DNA from: Sphingomonas sp. LY54
GTDB lineage: Bacteria > Pseudomonadota > Alphaproteobacteria > Sphingomonadales > Sphingomonadaceae
DNA length: 64,000 nt
Reading direction: 5' to 3'
Assembly (NCBI RefSeq): GCF_035594035.1
Contig: NZ_CP141588.1
Coordinates: 1,881,501-1,945,500 of the forward strand
A program made the translations under genes and the position numbers. This document shows, piece after piece, positions 36,665 to 46,852 of this stretch. Position 1 is the first letter of the stretch. Every line of letters starts with the position of its first letter. The notes beneath the pieces are model-generated. The model was not told where the DNA came from. It did no database searches and was given only the letters and a program-made list of their open reading frames with translations.

Positions 36665-36842
36665 CAAGCTCGCTTGGGGCGGCATCCTGCTGCTTGGCAC
36701 GATGACCGCCCTCGCCCTGCCGAAGCTGGCTGGCAAGGGCCGGCTCGCGGTGCGCCGGGCTACCGGAACCACGCACCGCAGCGGCGTCTCGAACCCCGGC
36801 GTGCGCGCGACGGCCGATCCGACACGGGGGTTCCCGGCCTGA
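36654..36842 (+). CDS. Small hypothetical membrane protein
   Basis: 62 residues starting 11 bases inside the end of the Mn-catalase gene. The N-terminal part is a membrane helix (WGGILLLGTMTALALPKLAG), and the rest is basic and disordered-looking. No family recognised. The overlap suggests translational coupling to the catalase, but a weak coding candidate this short could also be a false open frame. Confidence 0.5.
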   Translation: MRNDKLAWGGILLLGTMTALALPKLAGKGRLAVRRATGTTHRSGVSNPGVRATADPTRGFPA

Positions 36843-36864
36843 GGACAGCGACCGCTCCGACCAG

Positions 36865-37269
36865 TCAGCCTTGGTCCGGCTCCCGGCTCGGCGCGCCGAT
36901 CGACCAGACATGGCCGTATGGATCGCGCAACTGGCCGTAGCGGTCGCCCCAGAACTGGTCTGCGAGCGGCATCAGCACTTCGGCGCCGGCGCCGGTCGCG
37001 CGCGACCAGAATGGATCGGCGTCGAACACGGCCAGGTGGAGCGTCACCCCGGCAGGCGCGGCGGCCTCCGCGCCGCCGCGGAACTCGGGAAAATCGTCCG
37101 ACAGCATCAGGTCGTCGCCATTGATGCGCGGGTGCGCGTGCATCAGCCGCCGCCCGTCGTCGGCGGGATGCCGGCCCAGTTCTTCGGCGTCGAAGGCCCG
37201 CTTGTAGAAATCCACCGCCTCGGCGGCGCGGCCGCCGGTGATCGTGAGATAGGGTATGAGTCCGCTCAT
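36865..37269 (-). CDS. VOC family protein (PhnB-like)
   Basis: 134 residues from the ATG giving MSGLIPYL. PhnB-type VOC domain: YLTITGGRAAEAVDFYKRAF, HAHPRINGDDLMLSDDFPEF, and WGDRYGQLRDPYGHVWSIG. Substrate unknown. It is distinct from the other VOC genes in this window (20.7 kb and 58.8 kb). Convergent with the small membrane gene at its end. Confidence 0.88.
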   Translation of the reverse strand: MSGLIPYLTITGGRAAEAVDFYKRAFDAEELGRHPADDGRRLMHAHPRINGDDLMLSDDFPEFRGGAEAAAPAGVTLHLAVFDADPFWSRATGAGAEVLMPLADQFWGDRYGQLRDPYGHVWSIGAPSREPDQG

Positions 37270-37303
37270 CGCCGCCCTCCCTTTGGACTGGCGGCCGATT
37301 CTA

Positions 37304-37828
37304 TCATTCTTTGCGGAGCGCCGCGAACGGACTCCGCGCCACCCGCTCGGCCTCCATCTCGTCCTCGCTCTTGACGCCGACCTCGCGCAGCACGTCCTCG
37401 GCGTCGGGCGCGCGGGGATAGGGGTCGAGGCCCAGCGACAGCGATTCCGCCACCGCGTCGCCGATATCGACCATCGCGCCGTCGTAGAAGACGACGTCCA
37501 TCTCCTGCTCGCTGAGCTCGATTTCCTCCTCGGCATGGCCCTCGGGCGGCGGCCGGAACAGGATCGTGAACGCCTCCTCCACGCGGGCGGAGACCGGGAC
37601 GGCGGTGGCGACGCAGCTCTGCGTCACTTTGGCGCGGAGCGTGCCGACGGCGGTGATGGCTTCGCCGGCCCGGGTCATGGCGACATCCGCGGCGAGGCGC
37701 TCGACCGAAACCAGCCCGAACCGCTCGGCGAGAGCCGCGCGCTCGGCTTCGTCGGCCTCGATCTCGATGGTGCGCGGGCCCGCGCCCAGCGTGTCGATGC
37801 GCACGGTGCGGCAGAACTCGGCGGTCAT
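37304..37828 (-). CDS. YceD family protein (DUF177)
   Basis: 174 residues. The DUF177/YceD pattern is visible (VERLAADVAMTRAGEAI, then VTQSCVATAVPVSARVEEAF), and the C-terminal acidic part is also typical. In E. coli the homologue is linked with 23S rRNA accumulation and lies next to rpmF, but no rpmF or plsX is near here. Its start overlaps the stop of the chaperone gene (ATGA), so both are one operon divergent from bamE. Confidence 0.85.
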   Translation of the reverse strand: MTAEFCRTVRIDTLGAGPRTIEIEADEAERAALAERFGLVSVERLAADVAMTRAGEAITAVGTLRAKVTQSCVATAVPVSARVEEAFTILFRPPPEGHAEEEIELSEQEMDVVFYDGAMVDIGDAVAESLSLGLDPYPRAPDAEDVLREVGVKSEDEMEAERVARSPFAALRKE

Positions 37829-38346
37829 AAGGCGGGCAACTCCCCGGCAAGCAGGCGATCGGTGGCGACGGCGCCAAGCCGGTCACGCAGCGACTCGAGA
37901 CGGGCGGCGACGAACGCCAGCGCCTCGGGCGAGGGCGGCGCATCGTGGAAGATGTTGCGCGCCACCGGCGCGTCCAGCGCGCCCGTGCCCGCCGTCCGGA
38001 AGGCGGCGAGCCGTCCGCCGAGCGCGCTCATCATCCGGCCGATATGCTTGCCGACCATCAGGTCGCCGATCCCCATCTGGCGGATGCTGCCGTCCATGTC
38101 GGCGACGAACAATTCGGTGAGCAAGACGCTGTCCTGCTTGGTGCCGTCGCCCTCCTGCTCGAGCCGCAAGAGGACGAGGGTCAGCACGGCTGCGATCATG
38201 TCGAACCGGCCGTCGATCGTGTCGGCCACCTGCCCCTGCCGATACCAGGCGGGATCGCGGCCGGTTGCGACGATCGCGCCGTAGAGCGGCTCGAGATGCT
38301 GCCGTTGCCGTTTTTCATCGCCGAACAGGCGGGAGAGGAAGGACAC
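37825..38346 (-). CDS. Ubiquinol-cytochrome c chaperone family protein (UbcC/CBP3-like)
   Basis: 173 residues from a GTG (SFLSRLFGDEKR). The CBP3-type domain is clear: LYGAIVATGRDPAWYRQGQVADTIDGRFDMIA, FVADMDGSIRQMGIGDLMVGKHI. CBP3 proteins help cytochrome bc1 biogenesis. It overlaps the yceD start and is divergent from bamE across 131 bases. Confidence 0.9.
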   Translation of the reverse strand: MSFLSRLFGDEKRQRQHLEPLYGAIVATGRDPAWYRQGQVADTIDGRFDMIAAVLTLVLLRLEQEGDGTKQDSVLLTELFVADMDGSIRQMGIGDLMVGKHIGRMMSALGGRLAAFRTAGTGALDAPVARNIFHDAPPSPEALAFVAARLESLRDRLGAVATDRLLAGELPAL

Positions 38347-38476
38347 GTTAAGCCTTTGCTGCTGCGGCGCGCACTTGCGCCTTGGGGACGAAATTGCATA
38401 TTGGGGAAACACAGGCGGCCCGCAAGGCGGGTGCCGGCGCGGATGTGATGCGTCCGGCGTTTCAGGAGATTTCTCA

Positions 38477-38950
38477 ATGACCTTCCGGTTCGGACGCAGC
38501 TTTGCCCTGATTGTCGGCATGGGCCTCGCGACCACCGCCTGCACCCAGATCCGCGATCACCAGGGCTATCTGGTCGACGATGTGCTCGTCGCCTCGGTCC
38601 AGCCCGGCGTCGACAATCGCGAATCGGTCCAGGGCACGCTCGGTCGCCCCACCTTCACCGGCCAGTTCGACCAGCGCGATTGGTATTATGTGTCGCGCGA
38701 CACGAAGCAGCTCGCCTTCAAGATGCCGAAGCCGACCGCCCAGACCGTGCTCCACGTCCGCTTTGACGAAGCCGGCAACGTCGTCGCGGTCAACAAGACC
38801 GGCCTCGAGCAGGTCGCCTCGATCACGCCGATGGACGACAAGACCCCGGTGATGGGCCGCGATCGCGGCTTCTTCGAGGAATTGTTCGGCAATATCGGCC
38901 AGGTCGGCGCCGCCGGCCTGCCCGGCCAGACCGCCGACAACCCCCGCTAA
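38477..38950 (+). CDS. bamE: Outer membrane protein assembly factor BamE
   Basis: 157 residues. A lipoprotein signal with lipobox TTAC (Cys ~23), then the BamE/SmpA domain: RESVQGTLGRPTFTGQFDQRDWYYVSR is characteristic, and a Pro/Gly tail. It stabilises the BAM complex at the outer membrane. Divergent from the chaperone/yceD pair, a common sphingomonad arrangement. Confidence 0.92.
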   Translation: MTFRFGRSFALIVGMGLATTACTQIRDHQGYLVDDVLVASVQPGVDNRESVQGTLGRPTFTGQFDQRDWYYVSRDTKQLAFKMPKPTAQTVLHVRFDEAGNVVAVNKTGLEQVASITPMDDKTPVMGRDRGFFEELFGNIGQVGAAGLPGQTADNPR

Positions 38951-38999
38951 GCCGCTCCTCACGGGCGCGCCGCAGGACACGCCCGTAAGCGCGTTGCTG

Positions 39000-41264
<2,265 letters not shown>

Positions 41265-41386
41265 CTCACTCTCCCTGTCTGCGCGAAGCTCTAGGCTCGG
41301 CGACGCTAAGGCTGCAAGGGGCGGAAAGCCGCACCGACCGCACAAGCCGGTTTCGCCGCGGCGATTCAGCCATTATCCCCGCTCCC

Positions 41387-44005
41387 ATGGCGACCAAGGT
41401 CAAAGAGAGCAGCAACGCACCCACGCCGATGATGGCGCAATATCTGGCGCTGAAGGCCGAGGCGCAGGATTGCCTGCTGTTTTATCGGATGGGAGACTTC
41501 TTCGAACTCTTCTTCGACGACGCCAAGGCGGCCGCCGCCTGCCTCGATATCGCGCTCACGGCGCGCGGCGAGCATGAGGGCGCGCCGATCCCGATGTGCG
41601 GCGTGCCGATCGGCGCCGCCGAAGCCTATCTCGCCCGCCTGATCCGCGCCGGCCACCGCGTCGCCATCGCCGAGCAAACCGAAAGCCCGGCCGAGGCCAA
41701 GAAGCGCGGCTCCAAGTCGGTCGTCGCCCGCGCCATCGTCCGCGTCGTCACCGCCGGCACCCTCACCGAGGAAGCCCTGCTCGACTCGCGCACCGCCAAC
41801 TGGCTGGTCGCGGTGGCCAGGGTCGGCGACCGCTTCGGCCTCGCCGCGGCCGACATTTCCACCGGTCGGTTCGAATTGTCGTCGGTCGCGACCGGCGCGC
41901 TCGATGCCGAGCTCGCCCGGCTCGCCGCCGCCGAGATCGTTGCCCCGGAGCCGCTGGACGGCGTCGCGGTGCAGCAGCGCAAGTCCGGGTTCGACAGCGT
42001 CGCCGCCGAGACGAAGCTGATGGAGCGGTTCGGAGTCGCGACGCTCGACGGCTTCGGCCAGTTCGATCGCCCGGCCCTATCCGCCGCCGGCGGCCTGCTC
42101 GCCTATCTCGACGAGGTCGCGCGCGAATCGCTGCCCTTTCTCCGCCCGCCGGTCGGCCGCGCGCCCGACGGGCACATGATGATCGACGCGGCGACGCGCG
42201 AGAGTCTCGAGCTCACCGTCTCGGCCGGCGGCACGCGCGCCGGCAGCCTGCTCGCGGCCTTGGACCGCACGGTTACCGGCGCCGGCGCCCGCCTGCTCGC
42301 CGCCGACATCGGCGCGCCCTTGCTCGATCGCCCCCTGATCGAGGGCCGGCTCGACCTCGTCGCTTTGTTCGAACGCGATGCCGGGGCGCGCGACGCGATC
42401 CGCCGCCAATTGAAGGCTTTGCCCGACATCGGCCGCGCGCTGGGGCGAATCGCGGCCGGACGCGGCAGCCCGCGCGACCTCGGCCAGCTGCGCGACGGCC
42501 TTGCCGAGGCGCGCCGGCTCCACGATCGCCTCGCGGCCTTGCCGGAGCCGCCGTCGCTGCTCGCCGAATTGCTGCCGGCCCTCGTCGGGCATGGCGAGCT
42601 GGTCGATCTGCTCGCCCGGGCTCTGGTGCCGATGCCGCCGATCGAGGCCTCCCAGGGCGGCTATATCGCCGAAGGCTATGATGCAGCGCTGGACGAATTG
42701 CGCGCCACCGGCGGCGAGGGCCGCCGCGCGATCGCCGGTCTCGAGGCGCGCTACCGCCAGCAGACCGGCATCACGACGCTCAAGATCCGCCACAATGGCG
42801 TGCTCGGCTTCCATATCGAAGTGCCGGCGCGTAACGCCGACAAGTTGATGGCCGCCGACTCGGGCTTCATCCACCGCCAGACCCTGGCCGGCGTCGTCCG
42901 CTTCAACGCCCCCGATCTGCACGAGCAGGCGATGCGCGTCGGCCAGGCCGGCGCCCATGCCCTCGCTGCCGAGGCTGCCCATCTCGAGGAGCTGACCGCG
43001 GCCGCCTTGGCCCGCGCCCACCCGATCGCCGCCGCCGCCGATGCTTTGGCTCGGCTCGACGTCGCCGCCGCTCTGGCCGAGCGCGCGGCCGAGGGCGGCT
43101 GGTGCCGGCCCGAATTCGTCGGCCACAATTGCTTCGAGGTCGAAGCCGGGCGCCACCCGGTCGTCGAGGACGCGTTGCGCGCCAGCGGCGAGCGCTTCGT
43201 CGCCAACGATTGCGGCCTCGCCGAAACCGAGCGGCTATGGCTGGTCACAGGCCCCAATATGGGCGGCAAGTCGACCTTCCTGCGCCAGAACGCCTTGATC
43301 GCCCTGCTCGCCCAGGCCGGCTCCTACGTGCCGGCCGGCAAGGCGAGGCTCGGGCTGGTCGACCGCCTGTTCAGCCGCGTCGGCGCTTCCGACAACCTCG
43401 CGCGGGGCCGCTCGACCTTCATGGTCGAGATGGTCGAGACCGCCGCGATCATCTCCCAAGCGACCGAGCGCAGCTTCGTCATCCTCGACGAGGTCGGCCG
43501 CGGCACATCGACCTATGACGGCCTCGCCATCGCCTGGGCCGTGGTCGAGGCGATCCACGACCGCAATCGCTGCCGCTGCCTGTTCGCGACCCATTATCAC
43601 GAGCTGACGCGGCTCGCCGAGCGGCTGGACGCACTCTCGCTCCACCATGTCCGCGCGCGCGAATGGAAGGGCGAGCTCGTCTTCCTACACGAGGTTGCGA
43701 AAGGCCCGGCCGACCGCAGTTACGGCCTCGCCGTCGCCAAGCTCGCCGGCCTGCCGCCGCCGGTGCTCGCCCGCGCCAAGGCGGTGCTCGCCAAGCTGGA
43801 GCAGGGCAAGGCCGCGACCGGGGGTATCGCCGCCGGGCTCGACGATCTGCCGCTGTTCGCCGCTGCGATCGCGCCCGAGGAGCCTTCCGTCGATCCGCTG
43901 GCCGAGGCCCTCGCCGGGATCGATGCCGACGCTCTCAGCCCGCGCGAGGCGCTCGACCTCGTCTACCGGCTCAAGCGGCTGGCGGCGGAGCGCAGCGACG
44001 CCTAG
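41387..44005 (+). CDS. mutS: DNA mismatch repair protein MutS
   Basis: 872 residues. The mismatch-reading Phe-x-Glu is Phe 38-Glu 40 in GDFFELF. The C-terminal ATPase has Walker A GPNMGGKST (~621-629), GRSTFMVEM, Walker B ILDEVGRGTS and the H-loop ATHYHEL. It scans DNA for mismatches as a dimer with MutL. The glnD gene follows after 8 bases. Confidence 0.97.
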   Translation: MATKVKESSNAPTPMMAQYLALKAEAQDCLLFYRMGDFFELFFDDAKAAAACLDIALTARGEHEGAPIPMCGVPIGAAEAYLARLIRAGHRVAIAEQTESPAEAKKRGSKSVVARAIVRVVTAGTLTEEALLDSRTANWLVAVARVGDRFGLAAADISTGRFELSSVATGALDAELARLAAAEIVAPEPLDGVAVQQRKSGFDSVAAETKLMERFGVATLDGFGQFDRPALSAAGGLLAYLDEVARESLPFLRPPVGRAPDGHMMIDAATRESLELTVSAGGTRAGSLLAALDRTVTGAGARLLAADIGAPLLDRPLIEGRLDLVALFERDAGARDAIRRQLKALPDIGRALGRIAAGRGSPRDLGQLRDGLAEARRLHDRLAALPEPPSLLAELLPALVGHGELVDLLARALVPMPPIEASQGGYIAEGYDAALDELRATGGEGRRAIAGLEARYRQQTGITTLKIRHNGVLGFHIEVPARNADKLMAADSGFIHRQTLAGVVRFNAPDLHEQAMRVGQAGAHALAAEAAHLEELTAAALARAHPIAAAADALARLDVAAALAERAAEGGWCRPEFVGHNCFEVEAGRHPVVEDALRASGERFVANDCGLAETERLWLVTGPNMGGKSTFLRQNALIALLAQAGSYVPAGKARLGLVDRLFSRVGASDNLARGRSTFMVEMVETAAIISQATERSFVILDEVGRGTSTYDGLAIAWAVVEAIHDRNRCRCLFATHYHELTRLAERLDALSLHHVRAREWKGELVFLHEVAKGPADRSYGLAVAKLAGLPPPVLARAKAVLAKLEQGKAATGGIAAGLDDLPLFAAAIAPEEPSVDPLAEALAGIDADALSPREALDLVYRLKRLAAERSDA

Positions 44006-44013
44006 ATTGGGGC

Positions 44014-46800
44014 ATGGCCGCCCGCTTCGCCTCGATCCCGTCCCGCCGCGCCATCGTCGATCGGCGCGCCCTCGCCGACGCGATCGAAGCGCTGCGCGGC
44101 GAAGCCGACCCTTTCCTCCGCAAGCAGGCCGTCACCGCCTTGCTCAAGCAGGCGCTGGCCGACGGCCGAGCCGAGATCGCGCGGCGGCTCGAGGCCAAGC
44201 CCTGGAACGGCACCGAGACCGCGTCCAGCTACGCCTTCCTCACCGACCAGGTCCTGCGCCTGGCCTATGATTTCGTCACGGAACAACTCTATCCGCGCGC
44301 CAACCCGACCGCGGGCGAGCGGCTCGCTCTGGTCGCGGTCGGCGGCTACGGCCGCGGCGAGATGGCGCTCCATTCGGACGTCGACATCGCCTTCGTGACG
44401 CCGTGGAAGCCGACCGGCTGGTCCGAGCAGGTCATCGAGACGATGCTCTATCTGCTTTGGGACCTGAAGCTGAAGGTCGGCCATTCGACGCGCTCGGTCG
44501 ACGACGTCGTCCGGCTCGCCCACGAGGACCATACGGTCCGCACCGCCTTCCTCGAATCCCGCTACGTCTGGGGCGACGAGGCGCTCCACGACGAGGCGGC
44601 GGCGCGCTTCCGCAAGGAAGTGGTCGGCGAGGACGCCAAGACCTTCGTCACCGAGAAGCTCGACGAGCGCAACGCGCGCCACAAGAGGCTGGGCGACAGC
44701 CGCTATGTGGTCGAGCCCAACGTCAAGGAAGGGAAGGGCGGCCTTCGAGATCTCCACACGCTCTTCTGGATCGGCAAATATGCCTATCAGCTCGGCTCGG
44801 TCGCGGAGCTGGTCGATGTCGGCCTGCTCGCGCCCGACGAGCTCCGGCAATTCCAGAAGGCGGAGCGCTTCCTGTGGGCGGTGCGCTGTCACCTCCACCT
44901 CACCGCCAACCGCGCCGAGGACCGGCTGACGTTCGACTATCAGCGCGAGATCGCCAGCCGGATGCATTATGCCGACCGCCCCGGAAAATCGCCGGTCGAG
45001 CGCTTCATGCAGCATTATTTCCTGCACGCGAAAGCGGTCGGAGACCTCACCGGCGTCTTCCTCGCGCACCTCGACGAGAAGTTCGCCCGCAGCGGCCGCC
45101 GGTTCGGCCTGCCGGCCCTGCGGCGGCGGCCGCGCAAGCTGGAGGGTTTCGTGCTCGATCGCGGCCGGCTGGCGCTGCCCGACGACGATTTTCTGCGCAA
45201 GGATCCGGTCCGGCTGATCCAGATGTATGCGCTGGCCGATCTCCACGGCCTTGAGATCCATCCGCTCGCAGCGCGGGCGGCGGGGCGCGACGCCAAGCTG
45301 ATCGACCACAAGGTCCGGTCCGATCCGCGCGCCAATGCCCTGTTCCTCGATGTCCTCACTTCGCCGCGCGATCCGGAGACGGTGCTGCGCTGGATGAACG
45401 AGGCCGGCGTGTTCGGTCGCTTCGTTCCCGATTTCGGCCGTGTCGTCGCGCAGATGCAGTTCGACATGTACCATCACTATACCGTCGACGAGCATTCGAT
45501 CCGGGCGATCGGACTGCTGTCGCGGATCGAGAGCGGCGCGCTCAAGGACGATCATCCGCTGGCCACCGCGCTTTTCCGCCAGCTTTCCTCGCGGCGCGTG
45601 GCCTATGTCGCCGTGCTGCTGCACGATATCGCCAAGGGGCGCGGCGGCGACCATTCCGTCCTCGGCGCCGAAGTCGCGCACCAGCTCTGCCCCCGCTTCG
45701 GCCTCACCGAGGCGGAGACCGAGATGGTCGCCTGGCTGGTGCGCTGGCACCTTTTGATGTCGGCCACCGCCTTCAAGCGCGACCTCGCCGAGCCCAAGAC
45801 GATCCGCGACTTCGTCGGCCGGGTGAAGAGCATGGAGCGCCTACGCCTGCTGTTCCTGCTTACCGTCGTCGACATCCGCGCGGTCGGGCCCGGCGTCTGG
45901 AACGGCTGGAAGCGCCAGCTCCTGCGCGAATTGTTCGAGTCGGCGGAGGAGATGCTGCGGCTCGGCCACAAGCAGAAGGGCCGGCGCGAACGGGTCGCCG
46001 GCGTGCAGGAAGCACTGGCGGCGAAGCTCGGTTGGGACGATCCCCATTTCACGCGCCTCGCCTGGCGGCTGCCGGACAGCTACTGGCTCGCCGAGCCGGT
46101 CGAGGTGCTGGAAAGCAACGCCCGCTTCATGGATGCAGCCGACCGCACGCCGGGCGCCGCGGCGCCGATGGCGACGAGCATCCAGCCCGAGCGCGGCGCC
46201 ACCCTGCTCACCGTCTACGCCAAGGACCAGCCGGGCCTCTTCTACCGCGTCGCCGGCGCGATCAGCCTGGTCGGCGGCAACATCATCGACGCGCGCATCC
46301 ACACGACGAGCGACGGCATGGCGCTCGACAATTTCCTCGTCCAGGACGCGGCCGGACAGCCATTCGCCGACCCGCACCAGCTCGAGCGGCTCGAACAAGC
46401 GGTGGCGGACGCCGTCGCGGGGCAGGAGCCCCTGACCGAGCGGCTGGAGGCGAAAGCCCTGCCGCTCACCCGCGCCGAAGCGTTCGAGATCAAGCCGGCC
46501 GTGTTCATCGACGACAAGGCGTCCAATCGCTACACAGTCGTCGAGGTCAATGCGCGCGATCGCGCAGCCCTGCTCAGCGGCCTCGCCCAGGCGATCTCGC
46601 AGTCCAAGGCGGCGATCCACTCCGCCCATATCGCCACCTATGGCGAGCGCGCCGTCGACGTTTTCTACGTGACCGACCTGCATGGCGCCAAGATCGCCAG
46701 CCCGGCCAGGCTCAAGACTTTGCGCGAGCGCCTGCTCAAGGCCGCCGACTGGCGCGAAGCGTCCGGCGGCAGCCGCATGCGCAGCCGCGCCGCCGCATAA
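44014..46800 (+). CDS. glnD: PII uridylyltransferase/uridylyl-removing enzyme GlnD
   Basis: 928 residues. The nucleotidyltransferase site GGYGRGEM...SDVDIAF begins near residue 110, the HD domain LLHDIAKG near 534, and two ACT domains lie near 728 and 840. It adds or removes UMP on PII proteins in response to glutamine, controlling nitrogen metabolism. Same strand as mutS with 8 bases between, probably co-transcribed. The mutS-glnD arrangement is common in alphaproteobacteria. Confidence 0.96.
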   Translation: MAARFASIPSRRAIVDRRALADAIEALRGEADPFLRKQAVTALLKQALADGRAEIARRLEAKPWNGTETASSYAFLTDQVLRLAYDFVTEQLYPRANPTAGERLALVAVGGYGRGEMALHSDVDIAFVTPWKPTGWSEQVIETMLYLLWDLKLKVGHSTRSVDDVVRLAHEDHTVRTAFLESRYVWGDEALHDEAAARFRKEVVGEDAKTFVTEKLDERNARHKRLGDSRYVVEPNVKEGKGGLRDLHTLFWIGKYAYQLGSVAELVDVGLLAPDELRQFQKAERFLWAVRCHLHLTANRAEDRLTFDYQREIASRMHYADRPGKSPVERFMQHYFLHAKAVGDLTGVFLAHLDEKFARSGRRFGLPALRRRPRKLEGFVLDRGRLALPDDDFLRKDPVRLIQMYALADLHGLEIHPLAARAAGRDAKLIDHKVRSDPRANALFLDVLTSPRDPETVLRWMNEAGVFGRFVPDFGRVVAQMQFDMYHHYTVDEHSIRAIGLLSRIESGALKDDHPLATALFRQLSSRRVAYVAVLLHDIAKGRGGDHSVLGAEVAHQLCPRFGLTEAETEMVAWLVRWHLLMSATAFKRDLAEPKTIRDFVGRVKSMERLRLLFLLTVVDIRAVGPGVWNGWKRQLLRELFESAEEMLRLGHKQKGRRERVAGVQEALAAKLGWDDPHFTRLAWRLPDSYWLAEPVEVLESNARFMDAADRTPGAAAPMATSIQPERGATLLTVYAKDQPGLFYRVAGAISLVGGNIIDARIHTTSDGMALDNFLVQDAAGQPFADPHQLERLEQAVADAVAGQEPLTERLEAKALPLTRAEAFEIKPAVFIDDKASNRYTVVEVNARDRAALLSGLAQAISQSKAAIHSAHIATYGERAVDVFYVTDLHGAKIASPARLKTLRERLLKAADWREASGGSRMRSRAAA

Positions 46801-46801
46801 G

Positions 46802-46831
46802 AAAAGGCCCCCGCCGTCGCCGGCGAGGGCC
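46802..46831 (-). terminator. Terminator of the TonB-dependent receptor gene
   Basis: Read on the minus strand: GGCCCTCGCCG / CGGCGGGGGCC stem followed by TTTTC. It lies between the ends of glnD (plus) and the receptor (minus). There is no T-run on the plus side, so it serves the minus strand. Confidence 0.8.
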
Positions 46832-46852
46832 CTCCCTTGTTCTTGCTTCGGA

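Noticed and set aside
36654..36842. A toxin or antitoxin for the small gene after Mn-catalase
   Set aside because: It has one membrane helix and a basic tail but no partner gene or recognisable toxin feature; kept only as a hypothetical membrane protein.
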